The notes beneath the pieces were generated by a model. That model ran no database searches. It was not told the DNA's origin and saw nothing but the letters and a program-made list of their open reading frames with translations. From the NCBI GenBank assembly GCA_024508935.1, contig JANINW010000014.1, forward strand, positions 143,920 to 207,919: a stretch of 64,000 nt of DNA, given 5' to 3'. Source of the stretch: Flavipsychrobacter sp. (GTDB taxonomy: Bacteria; Bacteroidota; Bacteroidia; Chitinophagales; Chitinophagaceae). Every line of letters starts with the position of its first letter. Position 1 is the stretch's first letter. Shown piece after piece: positions 41,639 to 51,322 of the stretch. The translations under genes were made by a program, and so were the position numbers.

Positions 41639-42073
41639 TTAATAGTTGTTTACCTTGGCTTTATCTATATGCGTAAGATAGTTATTAAATATTTTCATAT
41701 TATTCAGAGCCGGGCACACATACTGGGGAAATCTTTTGATCACTTCGTGTTTAATGATCTTTATGGATAGGGAATTGTTTTGGGGCTTAAGTACAACGTT
41801 CTGTATGATTTCATTATCGGCATAGCTTAATATTTCAGTCAACACTTCTTCCCATACATACCCGTTAAAGTTCAATTGGTATTTGTCGAAATAAGGTTTG
41901 TAACGTTGAATAACCTTCTTATCATCCAGCGATATCACATATTGATAATATCTATAAGCAATATCCTTTGATAATGGAAAGCAATTTGCCTGGTCATAGA
42001 CAAACCCTTTCTGGGCCTGACCATAGCTAATTTTTAAAGAGGTTAGCAGGAGTAATAATAATATTCGTTTCAT
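41639..42073 (-). CDS. small secreted protein of unknown function
   Basis: 144 residues from ATG 42073 (a GTG at 42082 is also in frame). A signal peptide (ILLLLLLTSLKISYGQA) is clear. The mature part has a helical feel (DIAYRYYQYVISLDDKKVIQ; EVLTEILSYADNEIIQ) with two Cys, but no family I recognise. Its stop is just upstream of the ncRNA promoter. Upstream, 188 bases separate it from acn on the opposite strand, and this divergent region must hold both promoters. Confidence 0.7.
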   Translation of the reverse strand: MKRILLLLLLTSLKISYGQAQKGFVYDQANCFPLSKDIAYRYYQYVISLDDKKVIQRYKPYFDKYQLNFNGYVWEEVLTEILSYADNEIIQNVVLKPQNNSLSIKIIKHEVIKRFPQYVCPALNNMKIFNNYLTHIDKAKVNNY

Positions 42074-42213
42074 GGTCCGCACACTTGAACATCCCTGGGT
42101 ACATTTGCTAAATTAGGCAATCCTTTTTCATATTACAGCCTCGGAAATAGGAGATACAAACAAGCTGAAGTGGATATTAGCGTTTTTCGTTTTCTTTTCT
42201 GTTACGTTTTCGG

Positions 42214-42221
42214 TAATTTCG
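42214..42221 (+). promoter_or_regulatory. -7-like box TAATTTCG for acn
   Basis: TAATTTCG differs from TAnnTTTG at one base; a TTTT-rich -33 region (42191-42195) is about 18 bases upstream. The acn ATG is 40 bases downstream. Confidence 0.4.
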
Positions 42222-42261
42222 CGAAGTCTTTTTAAAAAATAACTTTCAAATTTCCTCTGCA

Positions 42262-44526
42262 ATGGCATTTGATCTTGACTTGATACAGAAAGTCTACAAA
42301 GAATTACCCGCTAAAGTTGAAGCTGCCCGTAAATTAGTGGGCCGTCCGCTTACGCTTGCTGAAAAAATATTATATGCCCATACTTACGAAAATGCGCCAC
42401 ATGCGTATGTTCGAGGTAAGGATTATGTGAATTTTGCCCCTGACCGCGTGGCCATGCAGGATGCCACAGCCCAAATGGCATTATTACAATTTATGACCTG
42501 TGGCCGCAATAAAGTTGCAGTGCCCAGCTCTGTACACTGCGACCACCTTATACAGGCTAAAACCGGTGCAGTACAAGACCTTGCAACTGCTAACGATGTA
42601 AATAAAGAAGTATACGATTTCCTTGCCTCTATTTCTGATAAATACGGTATCGGTTTTTGGAAACCGGGTGCAGGTATCATTCACCAGGTCGTGCTTGAAA
42701 ATTATGCATTTCCCGGCGGTATGATGATAGGTACCGATAGCCATACGCCAAACGCCGGTGGCCTGGGTATGATAGCTATTGGTGTAGGTGGTGCCGACGC
42801 TGTGGACGTAATGGCCGGTCTTGCATGGGAGTTGAAAATGCCTAAACTGATAGGTATCAAGCTGACCGGTAAAATGAATGGCTGGACTTCTGCAAAAGAC
42901 ATTATACTGAAAGTAGCGGGTATCCTTACCGTAAAAGGTGGTACAGGTGCTATAGTTGAATATTTTGGTGATGGCGCCGACAACCTGAGCGCTACCGGTA
43001 AAGGAACGATCTGTAACATGGGTGCTGAAATTGGTGCTACATGTTCATTGTTCGGCTACGACGATAAGATGGCAGATTACCTGCGCGGTACCGCCCGTGC
43101 CGATGTAGCACAACTGGCCAACGAAGTAAAAGAACACCTGCGCCCGGATGCAGAAGTATATGCCAATCCTGAACAATATTACGACCAGGTAATAGAAATA
43201 AACCTGGATGAACTGGAACCTTATGTGAACGGTCCTTTCACCCCGGATCTGGCTACGCCTATAAGCCAAATGGCAGAAGTAGCTAAACAAAATGGCTGGC
43301 CTGAAGATGTGGAAGTAGCCCTGATCGGTTCTTGCACCAACTCTTCTTATGAAGATATTTCGCGCTCTGCTTTTATAGCTAACGATGCTATGAGCAAAGG
43401 CCTGAAGGCTAAAAGTGAATTTACCATTACACCGGGTTCAGAAATGGTGCGTTTCACGATAGAACGCGATGGCTTCCTGAATACTTTTGATAAAATGGGT
43501 GGTATTGTATTGGCAAATGCCTGCGGACCTTGCATAGGTCAGTGGGCACGTCATATTGATGATCCTACCCGTAAGAATACTATTGTTACCTCTTTCAACA
43601 GGAACTTCGCAAAACGTAATGACGGTCTGGCCTCAACACATGCTTTTGTTGCTTCTCCTGAAATAGTTACTGCTTTTGCTATAGCCGGTAAGTTGACTTT
43701 CAACCCGCTGAAGGATAAGCTGGTAAACGAAAATGGTGAAGAAGTGATGCTGGCAGAACCTAAGGGTTTTGAACTGCCTGCAAAAGGTTTTGCAGTAGAC
43801 GATGCCGGTTACCAGGCACCTGCCGCTGATGGCAGCAGTGTACAAGTAGTAGTGAGCCCGGATAGCAGCCGCCTGCAGTTGCTGGAGCCATTTGCTGCAT
43901 GGGAGGGTACCAACCTGCATGGTATGAAACTACTTATAAAAGCATTTGGTAAGTGTACTACCGACCATATATCTATGGCCGGCCCGTGGCTGAAATTCCG
44001 TGGCCACCTGGATAACATCTCTAATAACATGCTGATAGGTGCTATCAACGCCTTCAATATGGAAACCAATAAAGTGAAAAACCAGCTGACCGGTGAATAT
44101 GGTGAAGTGCCTGCTGTACAACGCGTGTATAAAGCCAATAATATGGGCAGTGTAGTAGTAGGCGACGAAAACTATGGTGAGGGTAGCTCCCGCGAACATG
44201 CGGCTATGGAGCCACGTCACCTGGGTGTTCGTGCCATCATTGTAAAAAGCTTTGCACGTATCCACGAAACCAACCTGAAAAAACAGGGTATGCTGGCATT
44301 AACGTTTGCAGACAAGGCTGATTATGATAAAGTGAAAGAAGATGATTCAATAGACATCATCGGGTTGACCACTTTTACACCGGGCCAGCCGCTTACTATG
44401 GTATTGCACCATGCTGACGGCAGTGTAGATGATATTACACTGAACCATACTTATAATGAACAACAGATAGAATGGTTTAAAGCAGGTGGTGCGCTGAATG
44501 TGATCCGCCAGGAATTTGCTAAATAA
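42262..44526 (+). CDS. acn: aconitate hydratase
   Basis: 754 residues, the mitochondrial/bacterial aconitase type. The Fe-S cluster Cys are in SCTNSSYED and [10 protein letters not shown]; substrate-binding segments include [38 protein letters not shown], which are read in parts, and [17 protein letters not shown] in the C-terminal swivel domain, with RSF-type [17 protein letters not shown]. It interconverts citrate and isocitrate in the TCA cycle. It is transcribed alone and ended by a strong terminator; sucD is 4 kb away. Confidence 0.96.
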   Translation: MAFDLDLIQKVYKELPAKVEAARKLVGRPLTLAEKILYAHTYENAPHAYVRGKDYVNFAPDRVAMQDATAQMALLQFMTCGRNKVAVPSSVHCDHLIQAKTGAVQDLATANDVNKEVYDFLASISDKYGIGFWKPGAGIIHQVVLENYAFPGGMMIGTDSHTPNAGGLGMIAIGVGGADAVDVMAGLAWELKMPKLIGIKLTGKMNGWTSAKDIILKVAGILTVKGGTGAIVEYFGDGADNLSATGKGTICNMGAEIGATCSLFGYDDKMADYLRGTARADVAQLANEVKEHLRPDAEVYANPEQYYDQVIEINLDELEPYVNGPFTPDLATPISQMAEVAKQNGWPEDVEVALIGSCTNSSYEDISRSAFIANDAMSKGLKAKSEFTITPGSEMVRFTIERDGFLNTFDKMGGIVLANACGPCIGQWARHIDDPTRKNTIVTSFNRNFAKRNDGLASTHAFVASPEIVTAFAIAGKLTFNPLKDKLVNENGEEVMLAEPKGFELPAKGFAVDDAGYQAPAADGSSVQVVVSPDSSRLQLLEPFAAWEGTNLHGMKLLIKAFGKCTTDHISMAGPWLKFRGHLDNISNNMLIGAINAFNMETNKVKNQLTGEYGEVPAVQRVYKANNMGSVVVGDENYGEGSSREHAAMEPRHLGVRAIIVKSFARIHETNLKKQGMLALTFADKADYDKVKEDDSIDIIGLTTFTPGQPLTMVLHHADGSVDDITLNHTYNEQQIEWFKAGGALNVIRQEFAK

Positions 44527-44549
44527 TCATTTTTTAATCCTGATACTGA

Positions 44550-44578
44550 GTAAAGCCCCGCTAAGGGGCTTTACTTTT
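44550..44578 (+). terminator. terminator after acn
   Basis: A perfect 10-bp stem (GTAAAGCCCC/GGGGCTTTAC, loop GCTAA) followed by TTTT. Confidence 0.92.
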
Positions 44579-44640
44579 GCAACCGGCCGTTTTTGGCATA
44601 ATTTTTCCTGTTGTTTTAGTAGCTTTAAGTATTCACTATC

Positions 44641-44871
44641 ATGGAACGCCTGTACGAGATAAAGAATTTTATAGAATGGAAAGCCTTTGGGGTTTGCAGC
44701 GCTATAGGCGATAAGCTGGGCGTAGCTACATCACGTATACGCCTGTGGTTCATTTATATCTCGTTTATGACCCTTGGGTCTCCTGTCATTATTTACATGA
44801 TACTGGCTTTCTGGATGAACATGAAACGTTACATCCTCATGAGCAGGCGCAATCCGCTGCGCTGGCTATAG
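44641..44871 (+). CDS. PspC domain protein
   Basis: 76 residues. FIEWKAFGVCSAIGDKLGV then IRLWFIYISFMTLGSPVIIYMIL is the PspC pattern (amphipathic start, Gly-Val-Cys, membrane helix). PspC proteins are membrane partners of the phage-shock response. No pspA or liaF is adjacent. The C-terminal 15 residues are basic. It is a single-gene unit between a terminator and the convergent NlpE-like gene. Confidence 0.85.
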   Translation: MERLYEIKNFIEWKAFGVCSAIGDKLGVATSRIRLWFIYISFMTLGSPVIIYMILAFWMNMKRYILMSRRNPLRWL

Positions 44872-44875
44872 CTTA

Positions 44876-45325
44876 TTATTTTTTTTCGAGGGTATGGCTG
44901 CTGTCGTCTTTAATGCGGCCCATTTTTTTATCTAACTGGTGTAATCTGCCATCTTCGGTGTGCAGGAAATAGCGCGATGCATCTCCCTGTTTTATTTCAA
45001 TTACTACAGCATGTTTATTTACAGCATCACCGCGAAGGGTAGACCAGGTACCCTTTCCGGTAAATATATTTCTTCCTTCGGGTTTGCCTTTATAGGTTTC
45101 TTTCAGGCTGTAGCTGCCCGATGTTTTATTAGCTTCGTGCACTAACTCAAGGCTGGTTATCACTCCTTCACAGTCATCGCAGGGCAATACGCCGGAATAT
45201 ACATCCCTTACAAGATTGTCGGGCACATTATCGATATGCAGGCTGCCGTTATTGCTGCTAACATTTCCGGCCTTGTTGTGGCACGATACCAGCAGCATAA
45301 ATATCGGGATAAGGTATTTTTTCAT
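44876..45325 (-). CDS. NlpE-like copper resistance lipoprotein
   Basis: 149 residues, lipobox MLLVSC (Cys15). The NlpE N-domain motif reads VYSGVLPCDDCEGVITSLEL, with the CxxC, then SYSLKETYKGK. NlpE senses surface stress or copper in the outer membrane. This form has only one domain. The 45328-45798 gene is 2 bases upstream, so the two are an operon, with this gene second. Confidence 0.82.
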   Translation of the reverse strand: MKKYLIPIFMLLVSCHNKAGNVSSNNGSLHIDNVPDNLVRDVYSGVLPCDDCEGVITSLELVHEANKTSGSYSLKETYKGKPEGRNIFTGKGTWSTLRGDAVNKHAVVIEIKQGDASRYFLHTEDGRLHQLDKKMGRIKDDSSHTLEKK

Positions 45326-45327
45326 CT

Positions 45328-45798
45328 TTATTTTTTAGAACCTACTTCTGCAACAGATAAGAGGCGCATATTGTTCTCGTGGTAGAAATTGATCTTATGG
45401 ATACCTGGGTATTTAGGGATAACACAGGTACTGATAGGGTAGTATGAATAAGTAAGCGGCTGTATCCTGGTTTCTATATTGCAATACACTTCTATGAAAT
45501 CTCCGGCCTTCACCGAGATACGTCTAAAATCAAGCTTTGCTTCTTTTTTCGTTGCCGGTAAAAGCAGTACCAGCATCCATTCTTTAGCAAACTGTGGTGT
45601 ATCTGCCCGGTCTGTGGTGCCGAATATTTTTTCAAATTGCTTTCTATCAGATAATACAATACAGTTAACGCCGCTTTTAAGCATGCCTGCATCTCCTGCA
45701 AACTGGTAGTCTTTCATAGGCTTTATGGCAACAGGGGTAGGCTGACCATAAACCATCCCTGCATACAGGCACAAAAGCGCTAACAACAATGATTTCAT
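45328..45798 (-). CDS. secreted protein of unknown function
   Basis: 156 residues. Signal peptide [17 protein letters not shown]. The mature part contains [20 protein letters not shown] and [20 protein letters not shown]; it looks like one beta-rich domain with three Cys. No family I recognise. Operon partner of the NlpE-like lipoprotein, which begins 2 bases later, so a periplasmic or outer-membrane partner of that protein is a possible role. Confidence 0.68.
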   Translation of the reverse strand: MKSLLLALLCLYAGMVYGQPTPVAIKPMKDYQFAGDAGMLKSGVNCIVLSDRKQFEKIFGTTDRADTPQFAKEWMLVLLLPATKKEAKLDFRRISVKAGDFIEVYCNIETRIQPLTYSYYPISTCVIPKYPGIHKINFYHENNMRLLSVAEVGSKK

Positions 45799-45841
45799 AG
45801 TATTAAAATACCATTTGCTGTATATATTTTCAGCTTTTTCT

Positions 45842-45849
45842 TAATTTTG
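45842..45849 (+). promoter_or_regulatory. -7 box TAATTTTG of trhO
   Basis: An exact TAnnTTTG match, 46 bases before the ATG at 45895. The nearest TTTG (45814-45817) is 24 bases upstream, longer than ideal. Confidence 0.5.
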
Positions 45850-45894
45850 CGCCACATATTTTTAAAACCTCTAAAAAGAAAAGGAAGGTACACC

Positions 45895-46947
45895 ATGCCA
45901 GTGCTACACAACCGCATCTCGAACGAGGAACTGAAGCAGCGTATGCTGGCAGAGACAGAGCCACGTACCACAGTTTCCTTCTACAAGTATTTCCAGATCG
46001 AAAACCCGCAATCATTTCGCGATAACCTCTGGATAAAATTCAATGAACTAAAAGTCTTTGGCCGTATCTATATAGCCGCCGAAGGTATTAACGGCCAGGT
46101 AAGTGTACCGGCAAGTAATTATGACGCGTTTCGTGATGCTTTATATGCTGCTGCACCTGAATTGAATGGTATACGCATGAATATAGCGGTAGATGATGAC
46201 GGTAAGTCTTTTTGGGTTTTGCGTATGAAAGTGCGCAATAAAATAGTGGCCGATGGTATTGATGATCCTTCATTCAACCCTGCTAAAACCGGCGTGTACC
46301 TGAAAGCAAAAGAATACAATGAGCTGGCAGAGCAGCCCGATACCATCATTGTAGACATGCGTAACCACTACGAATATGAAGTAGGACATTTTCAAAATGC
46401 AATTGAAGTACCATCAGATACTTTCCGCGATCAGTTGCCTATGGCGGTAGATATGCTGAAAGACCAGAGGGATAAGAATATCATTATGTACTGCACCGGC
46501 GGTATACGTTGCGAAAAAGCCAGTGCCTATATGCTGCACAATGGCTTTAAGAATGTATTTCATGTAGAAGGTGGTATCATAGAATATACACGCAAGGCTA
46601 AAGAACAAGGCCTGCCGGTGAAGTTCATTGGTAAAAATTTTGTTTTTGATGAAAGGCTGGGAGAGCGCATATCTGAAGATGTGATAGCGCATTGCCATAT
46701 TTGCGGTACAGCATGTGATACGCATACCAATTGTAAAAATGATGGTTGTCATTTGCTGTTCATCCAATGCGAAAAATGTGCTGCCGAGCTGGATGGCTGC
46801 TGCAGTGCCGAATGTAAAGAAGAATATAACCTGCCCGAAGAAGAACAGCGTGCGCGCCGTGCCGGCCGTGAGAACGGGGCTAAGATATTCAACAAATCAA
46901 AAGACCATCCATTGCGCAAGCATAGGGATGAGTGGCTAAAAAAATAA
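45895..46947 (+). CDS. trhO: tRNA uridine(34) hydroxylase, rhodanese-related (TrhO/YceA)
   Basis: 350 residues from ATG 45895; an upstream in-frame start at 45847 overlaps the -7 box, and AAGGAAGG precedes 45895. The N-terminal domain has [21 protein letters not shown]-type UPF0176 sequence; the rhodanese domain has the active Cys in [13 protein letters not shown] and [14 protein letters not shown]; the C-terminus carries Cys-rich [34 protein letters not shown]. It makes 5-hydroxyuridine at tRNA wobble U34. The last residues overlap no neighbour; the next gene starts 4 bases later. Confidence 0.93.
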   Translation: MPVLHNRISNEELKQRMLAETEPRTTVSFYKYFQIENPQSFRDNLWIKFNELKVFGRIYIAAEGINGQVSVPASNYDAFRDALYAAAPELNGIRMNIAVDDDGKSFWVLRMKVRNKIVADGIDDPSFNPAKTGVYLKAKEYNELAEQPDTIIVDMRNHYEYEVGHFQNAIEVPSDTFRDQLPMAVDMLKDQRDKNIIMYCTGGIRCEKASAYMLHNGFKNVFHVEGGIIEYTRKAKEQGLPVKFIGKNFVFDERLGERISEDVIAHCHICGTACDTHTNCKNDGCHLLFIQCEKCAAELDGCCSAECKEEYNLPEEEQRARRAGRENGAKIFNKSKDHPLRKHRDEWLKK

Positions 46948-46951
46948 AGTG

Positions 46952-47464
46952 ATGTTATTTCGATTCCCAATAGCGTTTATTATTTTTATATTCGTAATGA
47001 GCTTCAATGTTAGTGCACAGAAAAGGTATACCCCGGTTATAATAAATGGTATTGAGTTCAAATTTCCTGGGGATTGGGAAATGTTGAGTAAAAGAGAAGA
47101 ATCTTCACAGTACTCACTTTTAGAAAAGAACAAGAGAATAAACGTAGGGATTTCAGCGCGTAAACCAGAGCTCTTGGAATTCTATTCCCCGGATATTACT
47201 GGCTTTTCGTTAGTTAAAGCTAATTATAAATGGGAGTCTGATTATTGGTCAACTAATCCCAATACAACGATAAACGTGTTAGCCGTGGATAGTATTGCTA
47301 ACTTTATTATTTGGGATATGATGATACCGCAAGGTGAAAATATATCGTTATATGGTCTGAAATCTGGTAGACTCATAAACCTGCAGTTTAATGTCAATAA
47401 GGAGGTTAAAATGAGTCAGGCAGAGATAATGACCTTTCTTAAAGATATCTATCTAAAAGAATAA
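46952..47464 (+). CDS. secreted protein of unknown function
   Basis: 170 residues from ATG 46952 (GTG 46949 also possible). Signal peptide FPIAFIIFIFVMSFNVSAQ. The mature part, FKFPGDWEMLSKREESSQYS and SLYGLKSGRLINLQFNV, is reminiscent of small beta-sandwich lipid-binding or PsbP-like stress proteins, but no named family is clear. Four bases after trhO, so probably co-transcribed; it ends at a strong terminator. Confidence 0.7.
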   Translation: MLFRFPIAFIIFIFVMSFNVSAQKRYTPVIINGIEFKFPGDWEMLSKREESSQYSLLEKNKRINVGISARKPELLEFYSPDITGFSLVKANYKWESDYWSTNPNTTINVLAVDSIANFIIWDMMIPQGENISLYGLKSGRLINLQFNVNKEVKMSQAEIMTFLKDIYLKE

Positions 47465-47490
47465 TTTTTTCTACTATTAATTCGTTGATG

Positions 47491-47519
47491 ATGCCGCACT
47501 CATTGTGCGGCATTTTTTT
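47491..47519 (+). terminator. terminator after the trhO operon
   Basis: A 9-bp perfect stem (ATGCCGCAC/GTGCGGCAT, loop TCATT) followed by seven T's. Confidence 0.93.
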
Positions 47520-47593
47520 ATCTGACAAAAAAATTACAAAATCAATTATGAAAGATCAGTGTTTGATGGATCTTATTATCAAACACTGATTTT

Positions 47594-48385
47594 ATGAAAA
47601 CACAACCCGTTGTACAAACTGCGTATTTAGATATTCTTTATGCTAACCGCAACAAAGCCTATGGCGGCTACGAATTGCGTATGCATTACGAACGAAGGGT
47701 CAGGATGGTTATTGCAGTAGTACTGTTGCTGTGCACCTTTGTATTTCTAGCTTCCTATATCCGCATTCCCGCCCATGCAAATGCCGTGACATCCGCCAGG
47801 CATATCTCTACAACGCTTGCTCATGTGGAGATAGAACGCCCGGTAGTCATTCCGCCTAAGCCGGCAGCTGTCCCTGTTGCTAAACCAACTGTTTCTTATA
47901 CAGTACCTAAGATAGTAGACGATAAAAAAGTAACGGAACCTCCTAAAGAGGTGCCAAAAGATAAAGTATCAGGTACTGCAGACGCTGTCGGAGATCCAAG
48001 TGGAACTGTGGCTGCTACCACAACTGTTCCTGGCACAGTGGGCACAACGGCTGTAATTGATGTTCCCCCACCACCGTCTGCACCCGTACGGTCAGCAGAG
48101 AAGATGCCTGAGTTTAACGGCAACCTGGCAGAATATATGAGCCGCAACCTGCGTTATCCCGACAGGGCAAGGGATGCAGGGATAGCAGGCAGGGTAGTAG
48201 TAGAATTTGTAGTAAATGAAGATGGCAGCATAAGCAATGCAAGGATGCTGCGAGGTATAGGTGGTGGCTGCGATGAAGAGGCTTTACGGGTTATCAACGC
48301 CATGCCGCGCTGGAAGCCTGGTATACAAGCAGGTAAGCCGGTGAAAGTATATTACACCCTGCCTGTAAAATATACCCTTGAGTGA
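47594..48385 (+). CDS. TonB family energy transducer
   Basis: 263 residues. A cytoplasmic start (LDILYANRNKAYGGYELR, usual for Bacteroidota TonB), one membrane helix (VIAVVLLLCTFVFLASYI), a Pro/Lys/Thr-rich linker (residues about 75-160), and the C-terminal TonB domain: DRARDAGIAGRVVVEFVV, ISNARMLRGIGGGCDEEAL, MPRWKPGIQAGKPVKV, ending in LPVKYTLE. It links the proton gradient to TonB-dependent outer-membrane transport. Standing alone, without exbB/exbD. It is preceded by a terminator and 210 bases, so it has its own promoter. Confidence 0.93.
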   Translation: MKTQPVVQTAYLDILYANRNKAYGGYELRMHYERRVRMVIAVVLLLCTFVFLASYIRIPAHANAVTSARHISTTLAHVEIERPVVIPPKPAAVPVAKPTVSYTVPKIVDDKKVTEPPKEVPKDKVSGTADAVGDPSGTVAATTTVPGTVGTTAVIDVPPPPSAPVRSAEKMPEFNGNLAEYMSRNLRYPDRARDAGIAGRVVVEFVVNEDGSISNARMLRGIGGGCDEEALRVINAMPRWKPGIQAGKPVKVYYTLPVKYTLE

Positions 48386-48457
48386 TTTGAATTGGCGCAC
48401 CTATCAATCAGCGGTTTGCGTTATCTTGCAGGCGTTTCTCAAATCATTTAATTTATC

Positions 48458-50224
48458 ATGTATCGTACGCATACTTGTGGCGAATTAAGAATGGAGCACG
48501 CAGGTGCTGAAGTGACCCTGGCAGGGTGGGTGCAAACCGTAAGAAAGTTTGGAAGTATCACGTTTATAGATCTGCGCGACCGTTATGGCATCACCCAGTT
48601 GTTGTTCAATGAATCGCTTAATCCGCGTCTTGACCAAACGCCTATAGGCCGGGAATATGTAATACAGGTAAAAGGTAAGGTGCTGGAGCGCAGCAATAAA
48701 AACCCTAAAATGCCTACAGGTGATATTGAAATAGGGGTGGATGATTTCGCTATAATGAACGTGGCGTCTACACCTCCTTTTACGATAGAAGAGGAAACAG
48801 ATGGCGGTGATGAATTGCGTATGAAATACCGTTATCTCGATCTTCGTCGCCCGGTGCTTAAACGCAACCTGGAACTTCGTTATAAAGTAAACCGTTCTGT
48901 ACGCAATTACCTGGATACTCAAGGTTTCTGGGATATAGAGACCCCATTCCTGATAAAATCTACACCGGAAGGTGCCCGTGACTTTATCGTACCATCGCGT
49001 ATGAACCAGGGGCAGTTCTATGCGTTACCGCAAAGCCCGCAAACATTTAAGCAATTGCTGATGGTGAGCGGTTATGACCGTTACTACCAGATAGTAAAAT
49101 GTTTCCGCGATGAAGACCTCCGTGCCGACCGCCAGCCAGAGTTTACACAAATAGATTGTGAAATGGCATTTGTGGAGCAGGAGGATATACTGAACATGTT
49201 TGAAGGCTTATTTAAGCATGTATTTAAGGATGTAAAGGGCGTAGACATACAGGAGGCTTTCCCGCGCATGACCTGGGACGATGCTATGTGGCACTATGGT
49301 AATGATAAGCCCGACATACGCTTTGAAATGAAGATAAAAAACGCCAAGGCAAATAATAAAGTAAATGCCGAGGTGCTGAATGCTATAGATTTTAAGGTGT
49401 TTGCTGAAGCGGAAAGTATCCTGGCTATTGCAGTGCCTGGGGCAAGCGAATATACCCGCAAGCAACTGGATGAGCTTACAGAATGGGTAAAGCGCCCGCA
49501 AATAGGCATGAGCGGCCTGGTATATGTAAAATGCAATACCGACGGTACTTACAAAAGCAGCATAGATAAATTCTTCACTGAAGCTCAGCTGAACGATTTT
49601 GCCGCATTCTGCAACGCAAATGCAGGCGACCTGATACTAATACTGGCAGGCAAAGAAACCCGTACTCGTAAGGCTATGAGTGAACTGCGCCTGGAAATGG
49701 GTAATCGCCTTGGCCTGAGGAACCCCGATGATTACAAGCCGTTGTGGGTGATTGATTTTCCATTATTTGAATATGATGAGGAAGAAGACCGTTGGGTGGC
49801 CCGTCACCATCCGTTCACTTCGCCTAAACCGGAGCAGATAGGATTGATGGCTAACCGCGAAAATTATGGAGATATTAAGGCCAATGCCTATGATATAGTC
49901 CTAAATGGAACAGAAATAGGCGGTGGGTCTATCCGTATCTTTCAGCGCGAGCTGCAGGAGCAGATGTTTGCCGCCCTGGGCATGGATAAGGAAGAGGCCC
50001 ACGAAAAATTCGGCTTCCTGCTGGGGGCTTTTGAATATGGGGCTCCTCCGCATGGTGGTATCGCCTTTGGTTTTGACAGGCTTTGCGCCTTGCTGGGCGG
50101 CCAGGAGACCATACGCGACTTCATTGCCTTCCCTAAAAACAATTCGGGCAGGGATGTGATGCTGGATGCCCCCGCTGCAGTAGACAAAAAGCAGCTGGAT
50201 GAGCTGGGCATGTCCCTGAAATAA
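48458..50224 (+). CDS. aspS: aspartate-tRNA ligase
   Basis: 588 residues. An N-terminal OB-fold ([20 protein letters not shown]), catalytic domain motif 2 [18 protein letters not shown], a bacterial GAD-type insertion (about 290-410), and motif 3 [15 protein letters not shown], then [14 protein letters not shown] and a C-terminal extension. Length and [15 protein letters not shown] are typical of bacterial AspRS. It attaches Asp to tRNA-Asp (and possibly tRNA-Asn in some lineages). Confidence 0.97.
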   Translation: MYRTHTCGELRMEHAGAEVTLAGWVQTVRKFGSITFIDLRDRYGITQLLFNESLNPRLDQTPIGREYVIQVKGKVLERSNKNPKMPTGDIEIGVDDFAIMNVASTPPFTIEEETDGGDELRMKYRYLDLRRPVLKRNLELRYKVNRSVRNYLDTQGFWDIETPFLIKSTPEGARDFIVPSRMNQGQFYALPQSPQTFKQLLMVSGYDRYYQIVKCFRDEDLRADRQPEFTQIDCEMAFVEQEDILNMFEGLFKHVFKDVKGVDIQEAFPRMTWDDAMWHYGNDKPDIRFEMKIKNAKANNKVNAEVLNAIDFKVFAEAESILAIAVPGASEYTRKQLDELTEWVKRPQIGMSGLVYVKCNTDGTYKSSIDKFFTEAQLNDFAAFCNANAGDLILILAGKETRTRKAMSELRLEMGNRLGLRNPDDYKPLWVIDFPLFEYDEEEDRWVARHHPFTSPKPEQIGLMANRENYGDIKANAYDIVLNGTEIGGGSIRIFQRELQEQMFAALGMDKEEAHEKFGFLLGAFEYGAPPHGGIAFGFDRLCALLGGQETIRDFIAFPKNNSGRDVMLDAPAAVDKKQLDELGMSLK

Positions 50225-50238
50225 ACCGGGGTAGTTAT

Positions 50239-50268
50239 TTTGAATTTATAATCTGATTGTTATCTTTA
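50239..50268 (+). promoter_or_regulatory. promoter TTTG-N18-TATCTTTA
   Basis: TTTG (50239-50242) and TATCTTTA (50261-50268) are 18 bases apart; the last base differs from TAnnTTTG. It is 20 bases before the lipoprotein ATG. Confidence 0.55.
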
Positions 50269-50288
50269 TACCTTAGTAAAATATAGCT

Positions 50289-50882
50289 ATGAAGAAAGTT
50301 TTATTCGCAACCCTTTTTGCCGCTGGTGCAAGTCTGTTGATGACATCTTGCGACAATAAGGATTATGATGCTGACCCTAATGTTGATTTGAGCCAAACGA
50401 AAAATCCTTTGAACTCAAACGGCGAGGTGAATGTATATCCTGGTACTATAGAGGTAAGGTTGAATTATGCTGACTCGCTGATATTTACTCCTGCCAACGT
50501 TGTTACGGATACGGATGGCAATCGTATCTGTACCGCTCAATCTTATAGCAAGCTTACACGTGAACATGATTCCCGTAGAATATTTATGGTAATACCTAAA
50601 GATGGCTACAAGGGTAAAAATGAATACAATATTGGTGCCGATACTTTGGGCTGGTATTTCCGTTTTACCTATTACGATACTGTCAATGCTGAATACAGGA
50701 ATTATATCGCCAATACTGTAATCGGCAAGGGGGTGATAAACTGTAAAGTGAAAGGTGATGAGGGCGGTCACCTGAGAGGTACATTTAATGGTACAGTTTA
50801 CCGTGTGATGGATGATGGTACTAAGAGCAATAATGATTCTATGGTATTTACTAATGGAGAATTCTATTTCCTGAAGAAATAA
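50289..50882 (+). CDS. lipoprotein of unknown function
   Basis: 197 residues with lipobox LLMTSC (Cys21). The mature sequence starts DNKDYDADP and has a long beta-rich part (VEVRLNYADSLIFTPANVV-type; FMVIPKDGYKGKNEYNIG; LRGTFNGTVYRVMDDG). It resembles the DUF5025/DUF4382-like Bacteroidota lipoproteins in general layout, but no family is assigned. Own promoter and a strong terminator, so a single-gene unit. Confidence 0.72.
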   Translation: MKKVLFATLFAAGASLLMTSCDNKDYDADPNVDLSQTKNPLNSNGEVNVYPGTIEVRLNYADSLIFTPANVVTDTDGNRICTAQSYSKLTREHDSRRIFMVIPKDGYKGKNEYNIGADTLGWYFRFTYYDTVNAEYRNYIANTVIGKGVINCKVKGDEGGHLRGTFNGTVYRVMDDGTKSNNDSMVFTNGEFYFLKK

Positions 50883-50898
50883 GCTTACATACTTTAGT

Positions 50899-50933
50899 AA
50901 AGAAAATGCCCGGTTATACCGGGCATTTTCTTT
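50899..50933 (+). terminator. terminator after the lipoprotein gene
   Basis: A perfect 16-bp stem (AAAGAAAATGCCCGGT/ACCGGGCATTTTCTTT) with loop TAT. Confidence 0.9.
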
Positions 50934-50975
50934 ACCCCTTATGCAGGAGCAAAGCACAAGTGAGTACAAATGACA

Positions 50976-51000
50976 AATGCCACGTTTTTACCGTGGCATT
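50976..51000 (-). terminator. terminator of the RRM gene
   Basis: A 9-bp perfect stem (AATGCCACG/CGTGGCATT) with a 7-base loop, 20 bases past the RRM stop on the minus strand. Confidence 0.8.
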
Positions 51001-51019
51001 CAAGTTATATATGAGTAAC

Positions 51020-51265
51020 TTATTTCTTTTCGCGAGCTTCGTTTACTTTTAAAGGACGGCCATTTACATTTTGTCCGTCAACTGCGTTCACAGCAGCCTG
51101 GCCTTCTGCATCATTCGGCATTTCAACAAAACCAAAGCCTTTGCTTCTGCCGGTCATTTTATCACGAATGATTTTTACAGATGAAACTGTACCATGGGCA
51201 GAGAATACGGCTTGCAGTTCATTCTCGGTAATTTGATATGGCAAGTTGCCAACGTAGAGAGTCAT
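51020..51265 (-). CDS. RNA-binding protein, RRM domain
   Basis: 81 residues, one RRM. RNP2 is TLYVGNLPYQ at the start and RNP1 is RSKGFGFVEM. Small single-RRM proteins in Bacteroidota bind RNA and act as global regulators; in cyanobacteria their homologues are cold-inducible. A 9-bp inverted repeat in the leader ends at the start codon (see findings). It is the last gene of the recQ/Gfo-Idh group on the minus strand. Confidence 0.93.
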   Translation of the reverse strand: MTLYVGNLPYQITENELQAVFSAHGTVSSVKIIRDKMTGRSKGFGFVEMPNDAEGQAAVNAVDGQNVNGRPLKVNEAREKK

Positions 51266-51306
51266 TTTCAGTAAATTTTTCTAAAAATAATAAAATATTA
51301 CTGAAA
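51266..51306 (-). promoter_or_regulatory. leader hairpin abutting the RRM start codon
   Basis: TTTCAGTAA (51306-51298) and TTACTGAAA (51274-51266) are 9-base perfect complements separated by 23 A/T-rich bases. The 3' arm touches the ATG. It could block ribosome entry at low or normal temperature, or be an autoregulatory binding site. Confidence 0.4.
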
Positions 51307-51322
51307 TCCTACTATTTTGTAA

